Assembly: GCA_030530285.1 (NCBI GenBank)
Contig: JAUMVD010000012.1
Location: forward strand, 1 to 43,221
Source: Bacillota bacterium
GTDB lineage: Bacteria > Bacillota > Clostridia > Peptostreptococcales > Anaerovoracaceae
DNA length: 43,221 nucleotides
Reading direction: 5' to 3'
Shown: one piece after another, positions 18,998 to 27,847 of the stretch
How the letters are laid out: each line of letters opens with the position of its first letter
Position numbering within the stretch: the first letter of the stretch is position 1
Position numbers and translations under genes: made by a program
Notes under the pieces: model-generated
What the model saw: the letters and a program-made list of their open reading frames with translations, nothing else
Databases searched by the model: none
Told to the model about the DNA's origin: nothing

Positions 18998-20437
18998 ATG
19001 GCAAGCGGTAAAGAACGTATCAAAGTGCTCTTTGCCTCTCCGGAAGTCATGCCGTTCGGTGGGACAGGAGGACTCGGTGAAGTAGCCGGATCGCTCCCGG
19101 AAGCGGTCAATAAATTAAAAGGATCCCAGGTGGAATGCCGCGTGATCATGCCCCTTTATGGATCCGTGAAGGACGCATTCCGCAGGAAAATGAAATTCCT
19201 GGGGCATACGGAAATACCTGTAGCCTGGCGCAGCCAGTATATGGGCATATTCCAGCTCAAAAAAGACGGTGTCGTCTACTATTTCGTCGATAACGAGTAT
19301 TACTTTAAGCGGGATCGCCTGTACGGGTTTGGAGATGACTGCGAACGGTTCAGTTATTTCAGCAGAGCCGTACTGGAGAGCGCTCTGATCACGGGATTTG
19401 TGCCGGACATCATACATGCCAATGACTGGCAGACTGCTCTGGCGACCGTGTTTGCCAAAACGATATACGCGGGCAAAGGCTTGAAAACCGTCTTTACCGT
19501 TCACAACGTCGAGTACCAGGGCAGGTACGGCGTGAATTCTCTGAAGGATTGCATCGGACTGGATCCGTATGACAATCACATCCTGCGCATGGGCGATGAC
19601 ATCAATCTGATGAAGGGGGCTATCGAGTGCACGGATTGTTTCACCACGGTAAGTCCGACCTATGCCAGAGAACTCACCTATCCGGTCAGCGCCTTCGGGC
19701 TTGACGGCATCATACGGGATAACGAATACAAGCTCACGGGAATCCTGAACGGGATCAACGTGACGGATTATGACCCGTCAAACGATCCGTCCATTGAGGC
19801 GGCCTACTCCAGTGAGAAACTGCAGGGCAAAAAACAGTGCAAGAGGGCTTTGCAAAAGGACCTGGGCCTTTCGCAAAGCGACGCGCCGATGCTGACCATG
19901 ATCACCAGGCTGGTAGCGCCGAAGGGCATCGACATCGTCATGGAAATGCTGGATGATCTGCTGTATAACCATGACATGCAGTTCGTGATGCTGGGGACGG
20001 GAGACCAAAAATACGAAGACTATTTCCGCGAATTGCAATACCGCCACCCGGATCAGGTCAGATCACTGATCGAGTTCAACACCGCCACCGCCCACAGGAT
20101 CTACGCGGCAGGAGATATGCTGCTGATGCCTTCCAGAAGCGAGGCCTGCGGTCTGGCGCAGATGATCGCCTGCAGGTACGGCAATGTGCCGATCATCAGG
20201 CTGACCGGCGGATTGGCGGACTCCATAAAGGAGTGGAACGGCAGTGAAGGAAACGGATTTACCTTCTACGATTATAACGGCGGAGAGCTGGCTTACGCCG
20301 TAAGGAGAGCGATGGATCTCTATTCCCATAAGAACAAATGGCGCGCGCTGGTCAGACACATATTGAACGAAGATTTCAGCTGGGCCAGATCGGCGGGAGA
20401 ATACCATAAGCTCTATACGAAACTGATTAAAGGATAG
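18998..20437 (+). CDS. glgA: Glycogen synthase, GT5 (ADP-glucose type)
   Basis: A 479-residue enzyme that transfers glucose from ADP-glucose to glycogen. I chose ATG 18998 (MASGKERIKVLFASPE); an ATG three codons earlier is possible, and both have weak ribosome sites (TTGGAATGA). The N-terminal GT5 domain has GGTGGLGEVAGSLPEAV, DIIHANDWQTALATVFAKT and VEYQGRYG. The C-terminal half has MITRLVAPKGIDIVMEM, MPSRSEACGLAQM with the conserved Glu, and RLTGGLADSI. The N-terminal KTGGL motif, whose Lys contacts ADP-glucose in the E. coli enzyme, reads GTGGL here. Otherwise it looks intact. It lies 23 bases after gap and 15 before glgP in one operon. Confidence 0.94.
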   Translation: MASGKERIKVLFASPEVMPFGGTGGLGEVAGSLPEAVNKLKGSQVECRVIMPLYGSVKDAFRRKMKFLGHTEIPVAWRSQYMGIFQLKKDGVVYYFVDNEYYFKRDRLYGFGDDCERFSYFSRAVLESALITGFVPDIIHANDWQTALATVFAKTIYAGKGLKTVFTVHNVEYQGRYGVNSLKDCIGLDPYDNHILRMGDDINLMKGAIECTDCFTTVSPTYARELTYPVSAFGLDGIIRDNEYKLTGILNGINVTDYDPSNDPSIEAAYSSEKLQGKKQCKRALQKDLGLSQSDAPMLTMITRLVAPKGIDIVMEMLDDLLYNHDMQFVMLGTGDQKYEDYFRELQYRHPDQVRSLIEFNTATAHRIYAAGDMLLMPSRSEACGLAQMIACRYGNVPIIRLTGGLADSIKEWNGSEGNGFTFYDYNGGELAYAVRRAMDLYSHKNKWRALVRHILNEDFSWARSAGEYHKLYTKLIKG

Positions 20438-20452
20438 GAACAGAACCAACGG

Positions 20453-22882
20453 ATGGATAAAAACACACAATTGATCAATGAATTCACGGATTATCTGGAG
20501 GAGAGTCTCCATACGAGCATAGAGGAGGCGAGCCCGCAGCAGATCTACAAGGCGGCTGCCCGCATCGTCAACAGCAAACTCCAGGAACGATATAAGGAAT
20601 TCTGGAAAAAGAAAAACAGGATCGAGAAAGAAACCCACGGAAAGAAAAAGATATACTATATCAGCATGGAATTTCTGATGGGACAGTCTCTGAAGAATGC
20701 CCTGTACTGTCTGGGTGTCATGGATGAGGTCAGAGCCTTTTTCAAGAGCAAAGGCTTCGAACTGGAGGATATCCTGGAGTGCGAACCGGATGCGGGGCTT
20801 GGCAACGGCGGTCTGGGCAGGCTGGCGGCGTGCTATCTGTCCGCCATGGCCACAGGAAGCTACGATGCCACAGGATTTTCTCTGCGTTACGAATACGGAC
20901 TGTTTAAGCAGAAGATCGAAGACGGCTGGCAGGTAGAGCTTCCGGACAACTGGATCCCCGGCGGCGGCGTCTGGCTCAACAAGCGGGATGATGATCCGTT
21001 CTTCGTTACCTTCTACGGACGGTATAACGAATGGTGGGATGAAACGGGATTTCATTTTTCTCTGGATGAACCGCAGGTGGTCGAAGCCATACCGTACGAC
21101 ATGTATGTGCCGGGAGCCGGCAACGACGCGGTGGAGAAGCTGAGACTGTGGAGAGCCATCGATCCGGAAGGCTTCGATATGGAGAGCTTCAACAGTGGAG
21201 ATTTCACCAGAGCAGCCCAAAAGAACAACAGGGCGGAAGCCATCACCAAGGTGCTCTATCCGCCGGATAATATCGAAGAGGGCAAGGAACTGAGGCTCAA
21301 GCAGCAGTATTTCATGGTGTCCGCTTCCTGTCAGAATATCATCCGTGATCACCTGCAGATCCACGGAACGCTGGATAATTTCCATCTGCAGAATGTGATC
21401 CATATCAATGACACCCATCCGGCCCTTTGCATACCGGAACTCATGAGGATATTCATGGATGAACACGGATGTTCCTGGGACTACGCCTGGGAGAGAGTCG
21501 TCGGTTCGGTTTCCTATACGAATCACACGATCCTGGCAGAAGCCCTGGAAAAGTGGAAGACGTCACAGGTGCAGGCCCTGATGCCGAGAGTCTTCTCCAT
21601 CATATCGGAGATCGACCGCAGGTTCCGGGACTACATGTACGATAAATTCCCGGGAGACGACGGCAAGGTGGACTATACGGCGGTTCTGGGCAATGGGCAG
21701 GTGAGAATGGCCAATATGGCTGTCATCGGATCCCATAAGGTAAACGGCGTTTCCGCGCTTCACTCACAGATCCTTAAGGATGATCTGTTCCATGACTATT
21801 TCCTGGCGCAGCCGGACAAATTCACGAATGTGACCAACGGCATCGCCTACAGGAGGTGGCTTTGCCAGGCCAACCCCGAGCTGGCGGCTCTCATAGACGA
21901 GTGCATCGGCACGGGCTACAGGACCGATGACCGCAGACTCGAAGATTTCTTCCGTTACAGAGAGGACGCGGCCGTATGCCAGAGGCTGGAGCAGATCAAA
22001 CGCGACAATAAAGCCAGATTTGCCGACAAGGTAAAGAAGGCTTCCGGCGTTGCCATCGACCCGGATTCCATATTCATCGTGCAGGCCAAGCGGCTTCACG
22101 AATACAAGCGGCAGCTTCTCAACGCCCTGCGCATTATCAGCAGGTATCAGATGCTGCTGGATAACCCGGATATGGAGATGAGGCCGGAGACATATTTGTT
22201 CGCGGCAAAGGCAGCTCCCAGCTATTTCCTGGCTAAGAGAGTCATACAGCTGATCTGTAAGATCAGTCAGGAAATCGAGCAAAACCCGAAAATCGCGTCC
22301 AAGCTCAAGGTCGTATTCTTAGAAAACTACAGCGTATCCATGGCCGAGAGCCTGATGCCGGCAACCGAGATATCCGAACAGATATCGCTGGCAGGCAAGG
22401 AAGCCAGCGGGACGGGAAACATGAAGATGATGATCAACGGCGCGGTGACCATCGGCACACTGGATGGAGCCAATGTGGAAATCCGCGAGGCGGTGGGCCC
22501 GGACAGCATTTTCATCTTCGGCAAGAGAGAAAACGAGGTGCGCAAAGCCCTGCAGGAAGGGTACAACGCGTACGAAATCTATGAAAACGATCCGGTACTG
22601 AAGCGGGCTGTTGACAGGCTTGGAGACGGATTCGCCGGCAAGGACTTCCACGAACTGAAGGCCTATCTGCTGAAACCGTCCTACAGCATCGCCGACCCGT
22701 ACATGTGCCTGCTTGACTTCGCGGACTATCTCAGGGCGCATGATGAGATCCAGGCGGCGTATGAAGATCGAAAACGATGGAACACCATGTCGGTGGAAAA
22801 CATCGCGAAGGCTGCCAGATTCGCGGCAGACCGCAGCATCCGGGATTACGCCGACAGGATATGGAACACAGGTAATATATAA
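20453..22882 (+). CDS. glgP: Glycogen phosphorylase
   Basis: An 809-residue GT35 enzyme of normal length. It cleaves alpha-1,4 ends of glycogen with phosphate, releasing glucose-1-phosphate, and carries pyridoxal phosphate on a Lys. The PLP site EASGTGNMKMMINGAVTIG is present with the Lys after GTGNM. Also visible are YYISMEFLMGQSLKNAL, GNGGLGRLAACYLSAMAT, HINDTHPALCIPELMRIFMD, and VQAKRLHEYKRQLLNALRI. The start is MDKNTQLINEF, with GGAACAG as a modest ribosome site. It lies 15 bases after glgA and 13 before pyk. Synthase and phosphorylase in one transcript means both directions of glycogen flux are made together, so control must be mainly on enzyme activity. Confidence 0.97.
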   Translation: MDKNTQLINEFTDYLEESLHTSIEEASPQQIYKAAARIVNSKLQERYKEFWKKKNRIEKETHGKKKIYYISMEFLMGQSLKNALYCLGVMDEVRAFFKSKGFELEDILECEPDAGLGNGGLGRLAACYLSAMATGSYDATGFSLRYEYGLFKQKIEDGWQVELPDNWIPGGGVWLNKRDDDPFFVTFYGRYNEWWDETGFHFSLDEPQVVEAIPYDMYVPGAGNDAVEKLRLWRAIDPEGFDMESFNSGDFTRAAQKNNRAEAITKVLYPPDNIEEGKELRLKQQYFMVSASCQNIIRDHLQIHGTLDNFHLQNVIHINDTHPALCIPELMRIFMDEHGCSWDYAWERVVGSVSYTNHTILAEALEKWKTSQVQALMPRVFSIISEIDRRFRDYMYDKFPGDDGKVDYTAVLGNGQVRMANMAVIGSHKVNGVSALHSQILKDDLFHDYFLAQPDKFTNVTNGIAYRRWLCQANPELAALIDECIGTGYRTDDRRLEDFFRYREDAAVCQRLEQIKRDNKARFADKVKKASGVAIDPDSIFIVQAKRLHEYKRQLLNALRIISRYQMLLDNPDMEMRPETYLFAAKAAPSYFLAKRVIQLICKISQEIEQNPKIASKLKVVFLENYSVSMAESLMPATEISEQISLAGKEASGTGNMKMMINGAVTIGTLDGANVEIREAVGPDSIFIFGKRENEVRKALQEGYNAYEIYENDPVLKRAVDRLGDGFAGKDFHELKAYLLKPSYSIADPYMCLLDFADYLRAHDEIQAAYEDRKRWNTMSVENIAKAARFAADRSIRDYADRIWNTGNI

Positions 22883-22895
22883 ACAGGTTTACGAA

Positions 22896-24332
22896 ATGAA
22901 AGCGACAAAGATAGTATGCACACTGGGTCCGGCAAGCGCAGGACTCGATGTGATGAAAGATATGATCGACGCGGGCATGAACGTGGCGAGGCTGAACTTC
23001 TCCCACGGATCCCACGAAGAGCATCTGGAAAAAATCAAAACATACAGGCAGGCCTGCGCGGACAAAGGCGTCCCCGCAGCCATCATGCTTGACACGAAGG
23101 GCCCCGAGATCAGGCTCGGAGAATTCCCCGAAAAGACCTTCATACAGAAAGGACAGAAGTTCATTCTGTACTGCAGCCGGGATGTGACGGGCTCATCAGA
23201 AGGCGTCAGCATTTCCTACAAGGGCCTGGCAGGTCAGGTCAGCAAAGGCACCGCCATCCTCATCGATGACGGCAAGCTCCGCATGGAGGTGCAGGCTGTC
23301 GAAAACGGAGACATCCTGTGCATTGCCAAAGACGAAGGATTCGTCAGCACGAAAAAAGGCGTCAATGTACCCGAGATACATCTGGATATGGATTATCTCT
23401 CCCAGAGGGATCAAGAGGACCTGCTCTTCGGAATCCAGCAGGATGTGGACTACGTGGCTTCATCTTTCGTCAGAAGTGTTGACGATGTCAGATGCCTCAG
23501 AACCTTCCTGGACGATAACGGAGGAGAAGCCATCAAAATCATCTCCAAGATCGAAAATCCGGAAGGCATCAGAAACTTCGACGCGATACTGGAGGCGTCC
23601 GATGGCATCATGGTAGCCAGAGGGGATATGGGTGTCGAAGTGGACTTCGCCACGATACCGGGGATACAGAAGTCCTTCATCGATAAATGTATCAAGGCGG
23701 GCAAACCGGTCATCACAGCGACGCAGATGCTGGAGTCCATGATCAGCGAACCCGTGCCTACCAGAGCCGAGATCACGGACGTGGCCAACGCCGTGTTTGA
23801 CGGGACCTCTGCCGTGATGCTTTCGGGAGAAAGCGCCGCCGGCAATTATCCGGCGCTGACGGTCAGTGTCATGAGCAGGATACTGGAGCAGGCGGAGGAG
23901 GATCTGAAAAATTCCTCCAGATTCAAGACCATAGAGGAAGTTTACAGCGAGAGCCTGATCAGCGGAGCTGTGGATCTGTCGACGGCCATAGGCCATGCGG
24001 CCTGTCAGGTGGCCGACCATATCGGTGCAAAGGCTTTGATCGCCATCACACAGTCCGGATACACCGCTCTGATGATGGCCAGATTCCATCCGGATAAGCC
24101 AATCATCGCAGCCACCCCGTCCGCTAAGGTGAGCCGACAGATGGCGCTGATCCGAGGCGTACATCCGGTGATGACGGAGGAGGCTTCGAATCTTGAGGAG
24201 CTGATCCAAAGCGCCAAAACAAACGCGATGGAACTGGGGTTCCTGCAGAGTGGAGACCGCATCGTCGTCAGCGCGGGGCTGCCGCTTCGCGTAGCGGGAA
24301 ATACGAATACGATAAGAGTAGAAACTATTTAG
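22896..24332 (+). CDS. pyk: Pyruvate kinase
   Basis: A 478-residue enzyme converting phosphoenolpyruvate and ADP to pyruvate and ATP. Start ATG 22896 (MKATKIVCTLGPAS); upstream in-frame sequence lies inside glgP and is rejected. Motifs in order: FSHGSHEEHLEKI, DTKGPEIRLG, KIENPEGIRNFDAIL with the catalytic Lys, GIMVARGDMGVEVDFATIPG, and ATQMLESMISEPVPTRAEI. The C-terminal regulatory domain is present, but the extra PEP-utiliser-like domain of Bacillus pyruvate kinase is absent. The ribosome site is poor (AGG). Last gene of the operon; it overlaps the convergent EamA gene by eight bases. Confidence 0.97.
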   Translation: MKATKIVCTLGPASAGLDVMKDMIDAGMNVARLNFSHGSHEEHLEKIKTYRQACADKGVPAAIMLDTKGPEIRLGEFPEKTFIQKGQKFILYCSRDVTGSSEGVSISYKGLAGQVSKGTAILIDDGKLRMEVQAVENGDILCIAKDEGFVSTKKGVNVPEIHLDMDYLSQRDQEDLLFGIQQDVDYVASSFVRSVDDVRCLRTFLDDNGGEAIKIISKIENPEGIRNFDAILEASDGIMVARGDMGVEVDFATIPGIQKSFIDKCIKAGKPVITATQMLESMISEPVPTRAEITDVANAVFDGTSAVMLSGESAAGNYPALTVSVMSRILEQAEEDLKNSSRFKTIEEVYSESLISGAVDLSTAIGHAACQVADHIGAKALIAITQSGYTALMMARFHPDKPIIAATPSAKVSRQMALIRGVHPVMTEEASNLEELIQSAKTNAMELGFLQSGDRIVVSAGLPLRVAGNTNTIRVETI

Positions 24333-25236
24333 GACTATCCGGGAGTTTGGATTTTTTATCCGGCAGATTGGTGAGAAGCACGGCGGCCACTACCAGTAGC
24401 GATCCCAGAATCATGATCTTGGTGAGCACATCACCCACCAGGAAATGACCGAAGACGCAGGCCAGAACGGGCTCCATGGTATTGATCAGGGACGCGTTGC
24501 CGGGGCCGATGAGTCTGACCCCGATAGCATAAAAGACAATAGCCATAAATACACAAACCAGAGAAAGCAGGATCATCATGCCGATTTGATTCGGCTGCGT
24601 AACGAACAGAGGCTTGCCGCTGATGAAGCATCTGATAAAGTTTACAGCAGCCGCGGACAGCATGACATAGCCGGCAACGGCGAAACTGTTTTCTTTTTTT
24701 ACGCTTTCTGCGGAAAGGCCGAATAAGTAGATCACGTATCCGACGGCGGCGCCGAAGGCAAACAGGATGCCCAGAAAGTTCGCTTTCATTTCCGGATCCC
24801 ATACGATGAGGACGAGACCGCCAAAGGAAAGCAATACCGCCAGAATCTTCGTTATCCTGACAGGCTCCATCCCGGTGATCATCTCAATGGTTACGATCAT
24901 GGCAGGGAACGTAAAGGAGATGATGGTGGCCAGCGATCCGGAGATATAATCAAAGGATACGTAAAGGGATGTGGACAGGCCGATGTAACCCGCGCAGGTG
25001 ACGACCATGGCAATGGCGGCCTTTTTAGAGAATCTGAAGTTGATTCTGCGCACCAGCAGGTACGCCCACATGATGACGGCAGCATACAGGAATTTGTTGA
25101 ATAACAGCGTTTCGGTCTCCACGCCCATACCGAATGAAATAAATGAGAAAGACGGGACGAGACCGTAACATATGGATGTCATGATGACGCAAAATGTACC
25201 GAGGATTTTTGTATTTTTTGTGAAGTTATCTTTCAT
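24325..25236 (-). CDS. EamA-family (DMT superfamily) transporter
   Basis: A 303-residue membrane protein with about ten predicted helices in two EamA repeats. Features include MTSICYGLVPSFSFISFGMG in helix 1 and NASLINTMEPVLACVFGHFLVGDVL, the usual signature at the end of the second half. The N-terminus has a short basic cytosolic start (MKDNFTKNTKILGT) and the tail is Lys-rich (LPDKKSKLPDSPK). Substrate unknown. The ATG has AGGAAAGG upstream. The gene stands alone on this strand and overlaps the 3' end of pyk by eight bases, so termination of the two convergent transcripts must occur inside a coding region. Confidence 0.87.
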   Translation of the reverse strand: MKDNFTKNTKILGTFCVIMTSICYGLVPSFSFISFGMGVETETLLFNKFLYAAVIMWAYLLVRRINFRFSKKAAIAMVVTCAGYIGLSTSLYVSFDYISGSLATIISFTFPAMIVTIEMITGMEPVRITKILAVLLSFGGLVLIVWDPEMKANFLGILFAFGAAVGYVIYLFGLSAESVKKENSFAVAGYVMLSAAAVNFIRCFISGKPLFVTQPNQIGMMILLSLVCVFMAIVFYAIGVRLIGPGNASLINTMEPVLACVFGHFLVGDVLTKIMILGSLLVVAAVLLTNLPDKKSKLPDSPK

Positions 25237-25263
25237 TTTATGCCTTTCCTATTTCTATGAGTT

Positions 25264-25294
25264 ATTATATCATTAAAGGGTACGAACGATTCAA
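25264..25294 (-). promoter_or_regulatory. Candidate promoter of the second EamA gene
   Basis: On the minus strand TTGAAT (25289-25294), a 19-base spacer and a perfect TATAAT (25264-25269). The leader would be about 20 bases and carry the AGGAAAGG ribosome site. The spacer is longer than ideal. Confidence 0.4.
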
Positions 25295-25338
25295 AAAAGT
25301 AAAAAATAAAGTTGTAAATCAAGAAAGGGAAACAAATC

Positions 25339-25824
25339 ATGTTTAGAAAAATGCGCAGATTCAAGCAGCAGATATCAGACGCTGAATGCATAGAAGTCTT
25401 AAAGGGAGCAAAGCGCGGCGTGCTCAGCGTTATGGGTGAAGACGGCTATCCATACGGCCTTCCGATCAGCCACTGGTATAACGAAGAGGATGGCAAGATC
25501 TATTTCCACGGAGCCAAGACCGGCCATAAGGTGGATGCGATCAAGGCGTGTGATAAAGTATCATTCTGCGTTATGGACGAAGGATACACCGAAGGCGATG
25601 ACTGGGCCCTCAACATCAAGAGCGTGATCATCTTTGGCAGGATCAGATTCATCGAGTTCGCGGAAGAACCCGAAAAGGTCAGAGAGATCTGCATCGGACT
25701 CAGCGCGAAATTCACCGACGATCCGAACTATGCAGATGATGAGATCGCCAAGGTAGGGAAGAACGTCCTGTGTCTGGAACTGACGCCGGAGCACATGACA
25801 GGCAAACTGGTAAACGAGGCATAA
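25339..25824 (+). CDS. Nim-like pyridoxamine 5'-phosphate oxidase-fold flavoprotein
   Basis: A 161-residue protein of the split-barrel flavin-binding fold. Features: an N-terminal basic segment (MFRKMRRFKQQISDAE), then GAKRGVLSVMGEDGYPYGLP, ISHWYNEEDGKIYFHGAKTG, HKVDAIKACDKVSFCVMDE and SVIIFGRIRFIE. This pattern, with the FHGAKxGHK element, is that of the nitroimidazole-resistance (NimA) branch, which binds FMN or a related cofactor and in some members reduces nitro groups. The true physiological substrate of most chromosomal members is unknown. The ATG has AAAGGGA upstream, and the CDF gene starts one base after the stop, so the two are co-transcribed. Family call secure; function only suggestive. 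Confidence 0.85.
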   Translation: MFRKMRRFKQQISDAECIEVLKGAKRGVLSVMGEDGYPYGLPISHWYNEEDGKIYFHGAKTGHKVDAIKACDKVSFCVMDEGYTEGDDWALNIKSVIIFGRIRFIEFAEEPEKVREICIGLSAKFTDDPNYADDEIAKVGKNVLCLELTPEHMTGKLVNEA

Positions 25825-25825
25825 A

Positions 25826-26935
25826 ATGCAAAACAGAGATAAAGTAATCGTAAGGACAAGCATAGTTGGCATTTTGATGAACGTGCTGCTGGCAGCGTTC
25901 AAGGCGGGAGTGGGGATACTGTCCAATTCTATTGCGGTTATACTGGACGCTGTCAATAATCTCTCGGACGCATTATCATCGGTCATCACAATCGTAGGAA
26001 CCAAGCTGGCATCCAAGGCGCCGGACAAAAAGCATCCTCTGGGATACGGCAGGATCGAATACCTGAGCGCCATGATCGTATCGGCGCTGGTCCTCTACGC
26101 GGGGCTGACCTCCATCGTCGAATCGGTCAAGAAGATCATTCACCCGGAAGAGGCCGATTACAGCACCACGGCGCTGATCATCATTTCCGTAGCCATCGTG
26201 GTGAAGCTTTTGCTGGGCTGGTATGTGAAGCATAAGGGAGAACAGGTCAATTCCGGAGCGCTGGTTGCATCCGGCAAGGACGCGTCCTTTGACGCGATTC
26301 TCTCGGCATCCGTACTGGCATCGGCGATCATATTCATCACCACGGGAATTTCCCTGGAGGCCTACGTTGGCGTCATCATATCTCTCTTTATTATCAAGGC
26401 GGGTGTGGAGATGATGCTGGAAACGCTGAACGACATCATCGGTAAGAGAACGGACGCAGAGCTTGCCAGAAAGATCAAAGCCCTTCTGACTGAGGAACCG
26501 GAAGTCCGGGGCGCGTATGACCTGTATCTCAGCAACTACGGACCGGAGAAGGACATCGGCTCCGTGCATCTGGAGCTGCCGGAAACCATGACGGTCGCCG
26601 AGGTGGATGTCCTGACCAACAAACTGGTCAGAAAAGTCTACAAAGAGACGGGCATTATCCTGACAGGAATCAGCGTATATTCCTACAACACCGAAGACGG
26701 CAACGCCGTAAAACTCCGGGAAGAGATCGAGCAAATCGTCCTGGCTCATGAATGGGCTTTGCAGGTGCACGGCTTTTATGTCGAAGAGGAGAGCAAAAGC
26801 ATCCGATTTGATGTGGTCATGAGCTTTGATATCGAAAAAGCCGAGGGACTGAAGATATTATATGACGAACTGAGTGAAGCGTATGGCGAGTACACATTCA
26901 GTATTCAGCCGGATGTGGATATTACCGATCTGTAA
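25826..26935 (+). CDS. Cation diffusion facilitator, Mn/Fe-like metal site
   Basis: A 369-residue CDF exporter with six predicted helices in residues about 10-200 and a cytosolic C-terminal domain (DELARKIKALLTEEPEVRG region and GSVHLELPE). The membrane metal site should be formed by pairs in helices 2 and 5: here Asn44/Asp48 (DAVNNLSD) and Asp152/Asp156 (GKDASFD). Zinc-type CDF proteins have His-Asp pairs instead. An N-D/D-D set resembles manganese exporters of the MntE kind, so Mn(II) or Fe(II) efflux is more likely than zinc. The conserved KHPLGYGRIEYL loop is present. An extra cytosolic stretch follows residue 285. It starts one base after the Nim-like gene. Confidence 0.9.
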   Translation: MQNRDKVIVRTSIVGILMNVLLAAFKAGVGILSNSIAVILDAVNNLSDALSSVITIVGTKLASKAPDKKHPLGYGRIEYLSAMIVSALVLYAGLTSIVESVKKIIHPEEADYSTTALIIISVAIVVKLLLGWYVKHKGEQVNSGALVASGKDASFDAILSASVLASAIIFITTGISLEAYVGVIISLFIIKAGVEMMLETLNDIIGKRTDAELARKIKALLTEEPEVRGAYDLYLSNYGPEKDIGSVHLELPETMTVAEVDVLTNKLVRKVYKETGIILTGISVYSYNTEDGNAVKLREEIEQIVLAHEWALQVHGFYVEEESKSIRFDVVMSFDIEKAEGLKILYDELSEAYGEYTFSIQPDVDITDL

Positions 26936-26954
26936 CAGAAAAGAGGAAAATGAA

Positions 26955-27845
26955 ATGAGATTTCAAATCGTAGACGCTTTTACAGACAGCCTGTTTGGCG
27001 GAAACCCGGCAGGCGTTGTCATCATACCCGACGGGCAGGATTATCCGGACGATGAAACCATGAGAAAAACAGCTGCCGAACTCAGATATTCGGAAACAGC
27101 GTTTATCAAGAAACTTGGTGAAGGGAGATTTCAGGCCAGATATTTCACGCCGGCAGCGGAGGTCGATCTGTGCGGCCACGCAACCATCGGCTCCTCCTAT
27201 GCGCTGACGGTAGAAGGACTGGCGGACAAAGGCAGCACCATAACGTATGAAACGCTCGCCGGGAATATCGATATCACCATCAGCGACGACGGCATCCTCA
27301 TGGGAATGGGAGATCCCGCGTCATACGGAACCTTAGAAAGCGGTACCGTAGTGGATCTATATCATATCCTGGGACTGGAAGCCCACGGACAGGATGTCTG
27401 CGGACAAAACCCTGAAGTCAAGCTGGCGCCTGAGAAGGTGTCTACCGGACTGATCGATATCATGACTCCCGTAAAAGATGAGAAAGAGCTGGAGGCTATC
27501 GATCCCGATTTCAAGGCCATGTCCGAGCTGTCAGAGAAACAGGAGGTGGTGGGAGTCCACGCCTTTACGATCAACAGCGAAGACGGGCTGATCCATGCCA
27601 GAAATTTCGCTCCGCTGTATGATATCGATGAGGAGGCCGCCACAGGAACATCCAACGGCGCCCTGGCATTTTATCTGTATCAGCACGGGTTGATCGAACC
27701 GGATAAAGTCTACACGGTCGTGCAGGGTGAAAAGATGGGAAGACCATCCAAAATTTCATTCCAGGTGATCGCAGACGGCGCGGACGTTAAGGTCAAAGTC
27801 GGCGGCTCTGCCGTTACGCTGGCTGAAGGGAGCATCGAAATCTAG
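26955..27845 (+). CDS. PhzF-like isomerase/epimerase family protein
   Basis: A 296-residue protein of the PhzF/diaminopimelate-epimerase fold. The start ATG 26955 (MRFQIVDAFTDSLFGGNPAG) has AGAGGAA upstream; an earlier in-frame start lies inside the CDF gene. Signatures: FGGNPAGVV, the catalytic Glu in LRYSETAFI, RYFTPAAEVDLCGHATIGS, and in the second half ARNFAPLYDIDEEAATGTSN with GALAFYL. PhzF itself isomerises a phenazine precursor, but most family members are of unknown substrate and no phenazine gene is nearby. It lies 19 bases after the CDF gene and two before the secreted protein, in one probable operon. I would not assign a pathway. Confidence 0.88.
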   Translation: MRFQIVDAFTDSLFGGNPAGVVIIPDGQDYPDDETMRKTAAELRYSETAFIKKLGEGRFQARYFTPAAEVDLCGHATIGSSYALTVEGLADKGSTITYETLAGNIDITISDDGILMGMGDPASYGTLESGTVVDLYHILGLEAHGQDVCGQNPEVKLAPEKVSTGLIDIMTPVKDEKELEAIDPDFKAMSELSEKQEVVGVHAFTINSEDGLIHARNFAPLYDIDEEAATGTSNGALAFYLYQHGLIEPDKVYTVVQGEKMGRPSKISFQVIADGADVKVKVGGSAVTLAEGSIEI

Positions 27846-27847
27846 AA

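Noticed and set aside
20063..21526. 487-codon minus-strand reading frame opposite glgA/glgP
   Set aside because: Antisense shadow of conserved enzyme genes; no start signal and no family resemblance.
22713..22895. N-terminal extension of pyruvate kinase
   Set aside because: Those codons overlap the end of glgP and are Arg-rich; family members begin at MKATKIVCTLGPAS.
26955..27845. Phenazine biosynthesis gene
   Set aside because: Only the PhzF fold is present; no other phz gene is nearby and most PhzF-like proteins have other roles.
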